Below are positions 48,225 through 60,592 of a DNA stretch of 64,000 nt, one piece after another. Position 1 is the first letter of the stretch; every line of letters begins with the position of its first letter. Source of the DNA: Pseudoneurospora amorphoporcata (taxonomy: Eukaryota > Ascomycota > Sordariomycetes > Sordariales > Sordariaceae); the NCBI GenBank assembly GCA_033297205.1, contig MU859106.1:147996-211995 (forward strand). The letters run 5' to 3'. The notes beneath the pieces are model-generated. The model had not been told where the DNA came from and did not search any database. It worked only from the letters and a program-made list of their open reading frames with translations. The position numbers and the translations under genes are program-made.

Positions 48225-50220
48225 TTACTTGTTCCCATCCTTCGCAGCCGGCATAAAGTCTCTTAGATCGGGGTGAACGGTAACGAAGGTGTGGTAGCAA
48301 ACGCCCGGGTCCTCATGACTACTACCAACCGCAGGAAAAGAAGGTTCCAGGAATGCTGCATGCCTGTAGTGTTCATAGTCAATCCGAAGCTTTATCCCTC
48401 TTCGTCGATAAGTGGCGAGGTGTTTCTTTGCGAAGAGGCCCTTTAGATACGGATGACGTGGCGACTTTGAGTTATCGATTATCCAGTCCAGTTCATGCTG
48501 ACGTTCACTGGTATCGATGGATACCCTGATCTCGTTCAACAATGGCGTACAAGTACCCATGTTGGCTGTCAATCCTTCTAGTTGTGGCCGGATCTGAGAC
48601 TCTCTGATATTAATCTGCGTAATGTCAAGCGACTCTAGACTCTGACATCCTTTGAGCAGTTCGACCAGCTGGCCTTTTTGGGGACCGTCTTCAGAACGTG
48701 TCCACCGATGTAAGGCGCTATGACTGATCTGCAGCAGTTCGAGGTTTGGGAACTGGAAGTAGCCAAGAGTCTTGATCAGGTTTTCGTCGGCGTCCATGTC
48801 ATTGTTGGTGTCTGTTTCGTCGTCTGTGTCCATGTCGCCGTCGTCGTCGTCGTCTTCGTTGTCCGTATTATATCCTTCATTCCCGATCATCAAATCGACT
48901 AGTGGCGCATACTTTATGCACAATGCCTTGAGTTGTCGTGAAACTGGCGCCAGAGCCTTCAGGACAAGCGCAGGGCCGATAAAGGCGAAATCCACCTCCG
49001 CCACTCTCCTGACCGATGGGCTGGCTTCGGATGTGAACACGAAGCGTTCCAACCTGGGGCAAGCGCAGATAATCTTGCCCAGATCCGTTTCCTTCAAAAA
49101 AGCGCAACAATGAAGCTCCAGTGAGGTGAGGTTTCCCAGCGCACGGATGGGAACTGCTAATGGCCCGTCACTGCTCGCAAATGATTTGAGTGTCAGGTGT
49201 CGGAGGTTGGGGGCGCGGTTGACGAAGAAGACGGCCTCATCAATCGGGGTAAGCAACCGGCGAAACGGTTCCATCTTCACCCCCCAAGGTCCCTCCGTAA
49301 ACGGTTTCCCTTCCAGCTTCGCGGCTTCCAAATTCGGGAACGTGACAGACGTGGCGACCATATCCATCCACAAGAACCGCCAATGGTTGCCGCCTCTGTC
49401 ACCACCGATACTCATGTGATGGAGCCGCTTTATGTTGCGGCAATGGCAGAGAATCACTGCCGGGATGAGGCCGGCCATTACGCCCGGCGCCTCCAAGTAG
49501 TTGCTGTCCTTGTGACCGCGCGCCACGATCTTACTTAAGAAAGGAGTATACTTGTTCAACAACATGAGCAACTTTTGGTAGGACTGCGGCCCAAGGTTAC
49601 AGCGATCCAAGAGCGCCCCCAATGTGTCCGAGATTCCTATTTTGGGACTTTGCTCCGGAGAAGCTAGTCAGCATACAGCACATGGAAGTATTCAAATTGG
49701 GGATATTATCAAGCCACGGAGGGACTCACTCTTCATAGATCCGAACCAGGTCCGCAAGCCCGTTGTCTTGTTCGCCGAGTAAACTAACCAATCCGTAAAA
49801 CAAACGGATATTACATCTGTCGGGTCCATTTTGCTGAAGCAGAAAAGCATCCTGGTAGAGAATGGGCGTCACGATCTTGTTAAGGCGACCACTAGTACGG
49901 CAAAGTGCGGCCAAACCCGTGGTTGCCTCAACCATTGCCCTGTGATTATAGCTCGTTAGTCACAACACACAAAACGATTCCGGGGTGTCTGGGGGCCAGT
50001 CGATCACTTACTTTCCTTCGCTCTCCCACCTGCTGGAGGTGTCATCGGTACATGGCCGTTCGGGCCCCTTCGCGTCGAGGTAGAGCTCCTTGGCGATCAA
50101 GAGGAGGATTTCGGTGGGAAGGCCGGAGAAGGAAAGAGAAGGAGGGGGAGGAGGGTTCGTGTGAGTCGCAGTTGTGGCTAGGTCCATGATGGGGACAATA
50201 AGTTCATGTTTGGGCGTCAT
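48225..50220 (-). CDS. F-box protein with leucine-rich-like repeats
   Basis: A probable substrate receptor of an SCF ubiquitin ligase, 613 residues in my model. Exons: 50220-50012, 49939-49730, 49647-48225. Intron 1 (GTAAGT..CAG, CTAAC branch) is clear. Intron 2 starts with GTGAGT, but the in-frame acceptor is an AAAG, so its 3' border is uncertain. Near the N-terminus FSGLPTEILLLIAKELY is the first half of an F-box, continuing with LAALCRTSGRLNKIVTPILY after intron 1. The long C-terminal part has irregular Leu-rich units (APNLRHLTLKSF, LGNLTSLELHCC, CPRLERFVF, FPNLELLQIS, CQSLESLDI) of the type seen in fungal F-box/LRR proteins. An Asp-rich run (EDDDDDGDMDTDDETD) interrupts them. The target is unknown; such genes are numerous and divergent in filamentous fungi. 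Confidence 0.8.
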
Positions 50221-50917
50221 ATTTGTCGTGGATTTGGCTAGGTAGAGGTAAGGTACTCAGCTCGAACTTGAACACAGAATGGAAAAGAGAAGAAAGTTTC
50301 TGGCTGTGGTCGGGGTCAAGATGCCTTTATGTAGTGGTATTTTTTTATTCATGCAGCTCGAATATCTCAAACTTGCTTTGGTTGCAGGGCGGAATACCGG
50401 CTTGGAGTTGATTTAGCTGCAGGCCGAAAATTCCGAGCTCAAGCAAGCGGCAAAGGGGGTTGCAGGTTTTATACATGTGCATGATGCCGGTATTCAGGGT
50501 TATCGCCGTCACTATCTTTAGGGGAGATCCGGGTCGTGTATCACTCCTAACGTTTCCTTTTCTGTTCACTTTGTCAGCAAGTTACTCCCAGGTGACGAAC
50601 TTGGACTGGATCGTACGGAGATGAGTTGAAGACACTAGTTCAGCCGCGGTTTCTATTCCTGGTCTGTTGAGTCCTCGACACCAAGCGGCATCACTGAGTG
50701 CACATGCATGGAACACGGAACTGTTCGATCCTGAATATTGAGAGCCGCGCTGAAGCATCAACTGTTCTCGTGCAGGAGTGAATGACTGCTATCTGGGTTC
50801 TGGACGCAGTTTCGTATGAATGTCTGCGATTGTTTGACAGTGAGGTTGGCATTGCGTGAAGGTGTTGGTCCGTTGAAACAATGTTGGGAATCTTGTATTG
50901 AAGCTATCACGATCGAT
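50221..50917. other. Upstream region of the F-box gene
   Basis: No gene seen. The right border is the duplicated target site of the adjacent MITE. Confidence 0.5.
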
Positions 50918-51359
50918 CAGGAACCCTAACAAATCAAACAAATCAAATCTGACCCCAGATTTGGATTTGATTTGAGTATAAATTACTGGATTTGACTGAA
51001 AAGTGGGTAAAACTGGCTTGGATTTACAGATTTGAGTCCTCAAATCTACGGATTATCTAATTTTTCCAGCCCCTCCTAGAGCCTAATCAAATTTTTACCC
51101 GTGCCATGCCCCCACTTTTTGGGGATTACGGGGTATGAGTCTGGCGAGTCCTAAAAAAGTGGAGGCGTAAAAGGGGGTTTACACAGCTAAAATGACCAGA
51201 TTTGAATGATTTTGCTAAATGTGGCAGACTTACTTGCAATGGCAAATCCGGAGACCCCAGATTTGGATTTGCAAGTCAAATCTCGACCCAGATTTGCCCC
51301 CCTCTGGAGGTGGATTTACTTGGATTTAGATTTGAGAGATCTGGTTTATTAGGGTTCCT
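50918..51359. mobile_element. MITE of Mutator (MULE) type
   Basis: The element is flanked by a 9-base direct repeat ACGATCGAT (50909-50917 and 51360-51368), the duplication length typical of Mutator-like transposons. Its ends are inverted: AGGAACCCTAAC at 50919 and the complement of AGGAACCCTAAT ending at 51359, matching at 15 of the first 17 positions. The interior is built from many AAATC/GATTT units, including an exact 19-base direct repeat (50951-50969 and 51253-51271). It has no coding capacity. The left end has one extra base (50918), so the exact border may be off by one. Confidence 0.75.
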
Positions 51360-51368
51360 ACGATCGAT

Positions 51369-54041
51369 AGGCATATCTAAGAGGCATATAGAATACTTGG
51401 CAAGTTGATGCTTATCAGGAAAAAGAAATTAGGGCAGAGAATGCCTGTCCTGGGTTAACCTAAATATCAGAAATTGGTGGTGTCGGTTATACCTACCTTA
51501 CCTTACCTCGCCTGCTCACACCAGTGCTTGCTATCAAAACGGAAAGTGCTGGCAAGGGGGTGGTATATAGGTATGTGCGTCAACATGGTTTTTTCCACTT
51601 AGCTACTAAGAATTCACATGTTAGATAGATGTGGTTAGAAACTCTCTCCTTGTAGGCGCCGTTAGGCCAGTACAAATGTCTGCAAGTGACATCCTGGAGC
51701 TATATTATGCTCAAGATGCGTATGTACAAGTACACTATGTCACGGACCGATGCGGAGACAGGGGAATGGCCAGATTTGGGCCCACTTTATCGGCGATGCC
51801 GAATGCCAAGACCCGGAAGAGAGCCGGAGTTTTGTGGGAGAGCGGCCTGGGGCAAGACGGAGGTCGCGCCTGGCCTGGCCTTCCCGTCGAGAGATCAATA
51901 TCCAATGCAACAGTCAAAGTACTCTATGATTTCACATCCTTTGAAAGCTCGTATCGGCGTTTGATGAGGCCAACCAAAAACACCTAACCCAACTTTTGGT
52001 GCGTCAAACCAATCTTATTGGTCACAGTCTCGAACAAGCTCATTTCACATCATTTTGTCCCCGATGTCCCTGGGGTAAAATCTGGTAATCCAATAACAAA
52101 ACAAACGGCGTCCCGAAAATGAAGAGAATCGCAAATCAGGGCCCTGCCAGCCACCCAGCTGAGCCAGCCATTCACAGCTTATGTGAACTCGTCAACGAAC
52201 GCCGACGGAAGAATCCGCCGTCAGCCGCAACTGATTGCTTTTGGGGTTGAGCCAATTGGTCGAGTCGGTTCGCCTCCTTACTCTCGATAATAAGGTGCAC
52301 TGAGGTGGTTAATCTTCGGGTCTCGCATCCTCGCTGGCTGGTGATACGGAATGCCCACAATGCAGAAAGATTCTTTGGCCGCGCATCTCGTTGGCCACCA
52401 CCCACCCAGATCCAACAGGAACAACAACAAAACCCAATTCGGCACCCCTGCCCATACAGTGTGGAAAAAATACCCCGGATTTTCAAGGCTGAGGAAGGCA
52501 ATTTCCTTCTGACGGGAGTTGTGACATTGATTATTTCCCCACAGATATTCAAGTTGCTTCAACGGCGTTTGGGGTTTCAGTAGTCTCCACGATGTGTTTT
52601 GATGCCCGAGGATCTCCACGAAATGTTGAATTGAATAATGAAGAGGCCACATGCCGGTTTGCTGTTCTTTCTCAACCCTTCCATTTCGACATCTCGGTGG
52701 CTTTGGGCTAGTTATGTTGGTTACATCCCACCGCCGCTAGACACAAAGGGATCAATTACACTACTGCACCCACTGCAGATGTGCATTGGTGGTCGGTGCC
52801 GTGGTGATCATTGTAGTGTGCCTCGCTGGCCCAGACCGCCTTTGACAACTTGACAACCTCCAACATCCAAACGTGAGGGAAAGAGTGTCGAGATCCAGAA
52901 AGCCTACACTTGGATTGTTGTTCATAGTTGTCAAGACAATTAATTATGAAAGTCGTGGTCGTGACTGGATTTGCATGATGCTTCCAAACTCGGCCGACCC
53001 TAGGTACCCTGATCCACCGCTCCCGCCCCTTGCCCTGCGCCTGCCCTTCCACTTCCCCCTGGAGGCTGGGGAAACCTGAATGGTTGTTGCCCAGTGCCCG
53101 TTGTTGTGTGCACCGGCCTTTGTCCCACTGGACATGTGCAACCGGAAGTCACTTTTTTGGTGTGAAGGCTGGGAATGTCTCTTCTTTCTTTCTTTCTTCA
53201 ACAGTCGCTTCTGTTCATTCATTGTTTACCTTTTTTTCCCTCCTCTCTCCACACCACACCGGTGACTTCCCCCGTCCCACCGCCTTTCTTGATCATCCAT
53301 CGTCTTGCTTTGTGATTTTGGCCTTTTTGCACTCGATAACCGAAGGGTACCTCTAGACAACAGGAAAAGGCTTTGTCTTTCCCTGATTTGCCTAATTCAA
53401 CAACATCCTTGACTCGACCAAATCCCTACCTTATTTTTCTTGCTTGCGCCTCCCTTGCCGACCCCAATCCTCAACATCGATTCGCCCCCGACTCCGCCAG
53501 CTTTCTTTTTTCTTCAGGCGATCCACCCACCACACTCCATCTTCTGGACTTTTCCCGCTTCCGGGGCTGATGCGCATCAGTGCGCTAGGTCTACCTGTAG
53601 TACCTGTCCAGATCCACATCCAGTCCGCTTCTCTTGCCATTCTTCCAACCACCGTCGACCGCCCTTGATCCTGATCAGATCCAGGTCGAACCCGGCATCT
53701 TCTCCCTCCATCACGTCGCCAAATCTTCCCAGGGATTCCCGTCTAGCCAGTCCGGCGTCTGCAGAAAACCTCGCAGTCCAAGCAGTCCCGATACACTCGT
53801 GCAGACCTCAGCTTGCCGCAAGGGGAAAAGTTCAACCTCCTGTTTGACCAGAGGTGGGCTCTATCGGTCAATGACATCAGATTCATACGCTACTCAATTG
53901 CTTTAACTCGATCGCTTCTCCGCCATTCCACCCTCCTTCGTTCCCCGTCCCCGTCCCATCCGGCGCAATCCTCTCGGCGCTCCTCCTCGTACAGCGCACC
54001 ATCGTCGGCCCTCACCACATACCCGAACCCGACCCTCAAAT
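51369..54041. other. Gene-poor region and leader of the F-box/WD40 gene
   Basis: No gene seen between 51369 and about 53200. From about 53200 the plus strand becomes pyrimidine-rich, as expected for a promoter and long leader of the gene starting at 54042. Confidence 0.5.
53570..53906 (+). promoter_or_regulatory. Two upstream open frames in the probable leader of the F-box/WD40 gene
   Basis: If transcription starts upstream of 53570, the leader carries a 32-codon open frame (53570-53668) and an 11-codon one (53871-53906) before the main ATG at 54042. Such frames can reduce translation. The transcript start is not known. Confidence 0.4.
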
Positions 54042-56373
54042 ATGGAGAGACACGCTCGCGCAACCGCCTCGATGGAGGAAGCCCAGTCTCCTCACACCGT
54101 CGAGTCCTCGACCAAGACAAACCGCCGCCGTGGCCACAGTCTCAGCGTGTCACCGCCCTGGCACAACGCAAAGTCGACGACTGACAACATGAGCCCAAGA
54201 GACTCGACCCTCCAGCACAGCGTCTTCGGACAGAACCATGGCCTGTTGCGCAGTCACCGCCAGAACAGCGCCGCGAGCGATGACTCCATCCCCGCCCACC
54301 ACAAACAGGGTCACAAGTTGAAGGGCATGCTGCGTCGAGCCTCTGTCTCCTTCCGTTCGGGTGTGAAGGGCATCGTCCATAGGAGGACCTCGGTGCCGGA
54401 TACCCCGACCTTTGATCAAGATGTCGGTGCCGGTCCTTCTCAGTCTGCGCCTGCTGCTCGTCCCACTACTGCGCATTCGACTTGGAACAAGCTGCGCCAA
54501 GCCACGAGCTTCCACCGCCATTCCCGTAGGATGTCCGCCCACCACGGCGACTACCCCTTCGGTCACAACGCCCTCGAGTCACCGCCCCTTCCTATCCCCG
54601 GCTCCGGCGAGCAACCTCCCATAATTCCCCGTAATACCGGTGCTGCAGCAAGACAAGCCGCCGCGAGCGCAGGCCACGGCTTCGAGATGATCAACATTCC
54701 TGCGCCCCGACCATGGGCAAACGACGGCATGGACGACTACGAGAGTGGAATTGGCATTGCGGTCACGAGAGGCGGATCGTCCGAATCTGACGTCTTCATG
54801 GATGGCGTTGATTCCGATGTCGACATTGAGCTGAACAGCCCCTCTCCCAACGACGAGGTGGACATCATCAAGGTCGACTTCATTTCTCGACTTCCCGTCG
54901 AACTCGGGATCCACATTCTGGGACTACTGGACGCGACATCACTGGCTTCTGCCTCCCTCGTCAGCAAGTCTTGGGACGTTGCTGTTAGGAATCAGCATAT
55001 CTGGCGGGAGTCTTTCTTGCGAGAGAAGACTACCACCTATGCCACGAGCGGAGCCGTCAAGCCTGGAACTGGCCTTGGTGTGCCAGCCATCCGTCCTGGA
55101 AACGACTGGAAGGAGATCTACAGGGTTAGACAACAACTTGACAAGAGATGGAAGGAAGGAAAAGCTCGCCCCATTTACCTCCACGGCCATACGGATAGTA
55201 TCTACTGCTTGCAGTTTGACGAGTACGTCCCAGATTTGCTCCCTCGAAATCAGGTCATATGCTAACGTCACTAGACACAAAATCATTACCGGTTCCCGCG
55301 ATAAGACCATCCGCGTCTGGGACATGAAGACCTACTCCTGCAAGCTTGTTCTAGGTCCGCCCGAGATCATCAACGACTCCGACTTGTCACTCCTCTACGA
55401 CGAAGCCGGCAATGCCATCCACTACGCGACCCTTCCCGAACTTGATCCCCACCCCTCAGCAAACGGTCAACTCCAAACCCCCGCCCGCAGCCATTTCTCT
55501 TCCCCGACCCTCGTCTCACCGCCCATCTTCCACCGGGCCTCAATTCTCTGCCTCCAGTACGATGACGAGATCCTTGTCACCGGTTCCTCGGACGCCACCT
55601 GCATCGTCTACGACATCGCCTCCGGCTACCAACCCGTCCGTCAACTCCGTCATCACTCCGCCGCCGTCCTCGACCTCGTTTTCGATGACAAGCACATCGT
55701 CACTTGCTCCAAGGACGTGTCCATCTGCGTCTGGGACCGCGCGACAGGTGCCCTGCTCAAGCAACTCCGCGGCCACACTGGTCCTGTCAACGCCGTGCAA
55801 ATGCGCGGCAACACCATCGTCTCCTGCTCGGGCGACTTCCGCGTTAAGCTCTGGAACATCGAAACCGGCAAGCAGATCCGCGAGTTCCTGGGCCACACCA
55901 AGGGTCTCGCCTGCAGCCAGTTCTCCGAAGACGGCCGCTACGTGGCGTCCGCTGGCAACGACCGTGTCATTCGTATCTGGGACGCCAACACGGGCGAGTG
56001 CGTGCGCGAGATGAAGGCCCATGGCGATTTGGTCCGCTCTCTGCATGTCGATAGTGTTTCCGGAAGGTTGGTTTCGGGCAGTTATGATACGGATATCAAG
56101 GTGTGGGATATGGACACTGGTGCGCAGCTGCTGGATTTCCCCCAATGGCATAATAGTTGGGTGTTGTCCGCCAAGAGCGATTACAGACGCATTGTCAGCT
56201 CGGGACAGGATCCCAAGATTTTGATCATGGACTTTGGTGCGGATGTCAAGGGGATTGAGATGTTGGAGACTGCTGGTCCTCAGATTCAACCGCCGCGGCA
56301 GCTGCAGCGGTTCCAGCCACAACAGGTTGCTGTGCCGGCGGTTTCGGAGCAAGGGCAGGGTGTATCCTTTTGA
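54042..56373 (+). CDS. F-box/WD40 protein, SCF ubiquitin-ligase receptor (FWD-1-like)
   Basis: A 759-residue adaptor that would bring phosphorylated substrates to an SCF ubiquitin ligase. One intron, 55223-55274 (GTACGT..CTAG with CTAAC branch site), joins LQFDE to HKIITGSRDKTIRVWD within the first WD repeat. The N-terminal 270 residues are Ser/His/Arg-rich and unstructured. The F-box, DFISRLPVELGIHILGLLD with SLVSKSWDVAVRNQHIW, lies at about 278-325. Seven WD40 repeats follow from about residue 385; examples are GHTDSIYCLQF, GHTGPVNAVQM, GHTKGLACSQF and the closing WHNSWVLSAKSD. An insertion of about 60 residues separates repeats one and two. The arrangement matches the beta-TrCP/Slimb-like group that includes Neurospora FWD-1; the match to that gene rather than a relative is not proven. 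The next Met (11th codon) is an alternative start. Confidence 0.9.
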
Positions 56374-58700
56374 TGTTGACGAGGTCTGATATGGTTTGAC
56401 GGGAGAAGATGAGATGCGTGAATGATCATGGACGGTGTCTTGGGATACGGGAAATGGGAGCGGTCTGAATTGGACTGGACTACGCCGGACTGGTTGGATC
56501 AATGTCCATCAGAAACGGGATATGGAACACGGGAACACGGGATATGGGATATACACAGTGATTTTGGGTTTTGTTATAGACAAGTGGCTGCTTGATAAGA
56601 TATGAGCCGGGGTAATTCTTAATATGGGTGTGCTGCTCTTAGGGTTATCGTCGACAGACAGATAGGACTCCAGATCGCCGGTCGGTCGAAGGTTTTGTTC
56701 TGCGGCAACGAACGACCCGAGGGGTTAGCTGGCTCGCTTTCATCTTCTTCTCCCGATCTGGATTTCTACACAATACAATATATAGATTACTTATCGGTTA
56801 AAGTAACTGGGATAACTTGCCGGGCTGAGACAAAATAACATGGGTTGTTACAATGCTTCGCGGTAGACCACTGAAATTCGCTTGCGCTTGCGTAACTGGA
56901 TAGGCAAGCTAGAGGTAGTCAAAAGGCAAAAAGCAGAGACAGGGAATCGACCATTATGGTCATGGGAGAGATAGGAGGATTTGCTTTACTAAATCGGGTT
57001 CTTCAGCGTGGCTTGGAAGACGTTTGGTGTTACGAATAATATAACGAAGATAGATCGGCTATTCATCTCTCCTGGCAACTATTGGTTGCTTGTGTGACAA
57101 ATCCATGGAAGTTTATATTCATTAACCCCTTAAGGGTTCGGCTCTTGTTGTATGACTAATAAAGAGAACTGCCTGCTTCACGATACCTTACTCATCACCC
57201 GGGCAAGTCTACGGTACTTATGACTGTACCGTCACCGTCACCGTGACTGACTGCCAACCAGCTCAACTTGATACCTCTACCAGACTTATTTAATTATAGG
57301 GAGGTTCCACTCGCTCCTTCCTTCCTTCCTTTAGACATCCAGCACCTACTTAAGCCGAAATGATGCGTTGTTATGTATAATACCACCAACCTGGAAGTCC
57401 CCAAGTTACTTACCATGAAGCTTTTGATCACAGACTCATAGAAGTCTGGACCTATATAGAGGTGAACGAGATTAATCTACCATAGGCAATAAACCGTTGA
57501 GTAAGGAGCTATCCACCTACCTACTTGGCTATATAAGGTAGCTAGCTAGGCACCTACACATAGCTATCCACCTCTGTCTGTACTACTCAGGTAGCTACCG
57601 CACCGAATGGGGGGGGCTCCTGTCCGGGCCGGGCCGGGGTTCTACATGTACCACAAGTCTTGGCCTTGCTAAGCCATCCATCCATCCATCAATCCATGAC
57701 TAACTGACTGATGACTTCCATTCCCGTCTCTTGTACAACGGCCTGCCCTGCCTCGACATATGGCCAAGGTAATGTAACAGACAACACTCGGTTTTTTTAG
57801 ACACATGACAAAGACTCGTGTAAAATTCGCAAACACCTCCCACGGCTCAATACAGTGCTGTGTTTCAACCTTGACGATCTGACATGTTTGCGGAAGGAAA
57901 ATGGTCAACGGTCGTTTGACAGGGATGTTCCTTTTCCCTTTACCCAATCAAAGCAGACGATCTTCCCAGATTAGGCAGTCGGCCAACGGCTCCGAGAAGG
58001 AGGGATCCGGAAGGCCGTTATTCTCGTCAGGTAGATGAACCACCCCACAGTGAACCCCAACACTCCACTTGGAGACGGAGGATGCTCCACGACCCCTGAC
58101 ACGGCGAAGCATCAACAAGCCCTGCTTGGATGAGGGGAGACACGGGCAGTTTAGCCGGCGCAGCCTATGAGCTGAGGTAAAGTGAGGAGGCTGTTTGGAA
58201 ACTTACTATATGATACGAGAGGAGCATATGAAATGCCGTGTCGGCTTCACCATCCTCCACTTTTCGATCGTCTCGGATACTTCCCGTGCGTCAGGCGGAC
58301 GGCATGAGAGTATAGAGAATATGGAAAAAGTGATCGTCGAGGGATTCGGACCTTTGACTTGGTCAAGCTTAACCGAGTTGTCTGTTCTCGCTGCTTGGCG
58401 AATTTCAGGTAAAAGTAAATGCCGATCGACTCGAGATGCGTGTTCTTGAGGCAGTTGTTCGGAAGATGAACCCGACTACCAGGCTCGTGAGCTTTTTGAA
58501 GATGTTGGCATAAGCAACCCGGGTAAGATGGAGGGAAGATGATAAATAATCATCGTGTGTATCCCGAATTGCATCTTTCCGTCCCGTCTTTCGAGCGTCA
58601 TTGCCCGCAGCCAAGAACGAAGGTGTCTGAAAACTGCCCTCAGTCGAATCCCACTGTCTTCAATTTGACTTCTTTTCCACCTCGTTACTCGGCAGACATC
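56374..58700. other. Intergenic region upstream of the AA9 gene
   Basis: No gene seen in 2.3 kb. It holds the 3' flank of the F-box/WD40 gene and should hold the AA9 promoter. GGTAGCTA/TACC-like runs cluster at 57500-57600. Confidence 0.5.
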
Positions 58701-59624
58701 ATGGCCAAAGCCTTGAGACTCCTGGCATCTTGCGCCTTGTTCTCCCAAGCCATTGCCCACTCCCGCATCCTGTACCTCATCATCAACGGACAGCAGTATT
58801 GAGGATTCAATCCCCATGCTCCGGATGCCATCACCAACAGCATCGGCTGGTCGACAAGCGCAGTTGATGATGGCTTCGTGACGCCGTCCACCTACTCGAA
58901 CCCCGACATCATCTGCCATCGTGACGGAAAGCCAGCCAAAGCCCACGTGCCCGTCAAGGCCGGAGACAAGATCCAGATGCAGTGGAACGGCTGGCCGCAA
59001 TCCCACAAGGGGCCCGTCTTGTCGTACCTTGCGCCCTGCTCTAACACCACAGACGGATGCGCGTCGGTCGACAAGAGCAAGCTGTCATGGACCAAGATCG
59101 ATGACTCGTCTCCGGTGCTACTCGACGAAAAAGGTGGCCCGCCCGGAAGATGGGCGACTGACGTCCTCATTGCCCAGAACAACACGTGGCTGTTGGGGCT
59201 GCCGAGCGATCTCGAGCCGGGGCCGTACGTGCTGCGGCACGAGCTGATCGCACTGCACTACGCCAATCTGAAGGACGGAGCGCAGAGCTACCCCCAGTGC
59301 GTGAACTTGTGGGTGGAGGCTTCAGGCCCAAAGGCCGCAACGGTCGGCAAGGAGGAGGTGGTGGTAGCGGGCCAGAAAGTAGGGTTGCCGGCTACGGCGC
59401 TGTATAAGTCCACGGAACCGGGGGTGGTCATCGATATCTACACGGCGCTGTCGACGTATATGATCCCAGGGCCGACGGTGGCTCCCGAGGCGAAGCCGGT
59501 GCCGGTGACGGAGCAGGGACTGAAGAGCACCATTACGGCAGTAGGGACGCCGGTCGTCGTGACGCGGGCAACGGCAACCGTCCCATTGCCAAATGGCAAG
59601 ACGGCGGCGGCGTTCAAAGGTTGA
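58701..59624 (+). pseudogene. AA9 lytic polysaccharide monooxygenase interrupted by an in-frame TGA
   Basis: A copper enzyme family that oxidatively cleaves cellulose. The ATG at 58701 starts a signal peptide (LRLLASCALFSQAIA), after which the mature chain begins with His20, the residue expected to bind copper with its amino group. The second copper histidine is in YVLRHELIALH (H180), and the axial tyrosine is in SYPQCVNLWV (Y197). All these and the Cys-containing LAPCSNTTDGC stretch fit AA9. The frame is stopped by TGA at 58800-58802, right after INGQQY, where relatives usually continue with an aromatic or Arg and then GF. A single C-to-T change in CGA would explain it, and the rest of the frame is intact to the TGA at 59622-59624. 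No intron removes it. The C-terminal 70 residues are a Thr/Val/Pro-rich extension without a cellulose-binding module. Confidence 0.85.
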
Positions 59625-60592
59625 GGTTCATGGTTTGGAAACTGTTTTCCCAAGAGTCACAGGGTGGTGGTTGGGCAGCGCAGGAGAGGGCCGGGTGGCT
59701 TCGATGTACATGCCCTTTGACATAGCTAAGTAAAGCGTTGACTCGTTGTTTTGGATTGTATTCACGAGTTTGACAATTGGGTCGTAATGGAGGGGCACGA
59801 GAGGTACCTGGACAGCTGGCAAGACTAAGCCGTCAAGGTTCTGCCAGGTCCCGTCGTTTTGCAGATAGAGGTACTTTGTCGCTGCCAGCTGCGTAGACCA
59901 GACAATCGAAGCATCTGATTGGTTGTTGATAATCGTGGCAGCCTGCGCTTACTTGTAGCCACCAACAGAGGACGATATAGCCACTGCACTAACTGTAAAG
60001 GCGATGATTTACATACTAAAGTACCGTTGGACAATTAGTACAGGATCCTCGGTGAAGACTCCCTGCCAGGTGCAGATACTAGGTTTGCACCGGAGGGTAA
60101 AATTCGAACTCCAGCGCTAATTCGACCTCCTACCAGAAGGTAATAAAAAAAAAACAGAAAAGAAGGACGTAAGAAAATAAAGGGAGAAAAGGAACGTGAC
60201 AAGAAAAAAAGGCGAAAGGTGAAAAGAATAAAACAAAAAAAACGTGGAAAAGTTTGAGAGCTTGATGTTGAACGCTCTACGAGTAGGTATGGTAGAGGCG
60301 TTGATGTAAAATAGTCAACAGCTGAAACCAATTGGGAGCTCGGACCCATTTTCTACCGGGCATAAGACACACTTGGGCGGTTGGGCCACCGTTCGTCCCG
60401 GTGTGGTTCCCGTCGTCAACATCAGAACGACATGGCGCCTGCGGTTGAGTTAGGCGTCCTCACTTCTCGATGAGACGCGCAAATATTATTTTATTAATCG
60501 CTGCAACCTGAGCTCTCTACCCGACATATGCCCATGCAAAATCTCCATCTTTTGCGCATAGGTGTTCACTCCCTGTCATCGGTCGGGTGTTA
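59625..60592. other. Intergenic region
   Basis: No gene seen. An A-rich, purine-rich stretch covers about 60140-60250. The right part should hold the helicase promoter. Confidence 0.5.

Noticed and set aside
50919..51359. Telomere repeat
   Set aside because: TTAGGG/CCCTAA occurs only once at each end as part of inverted termini, not in tandem.
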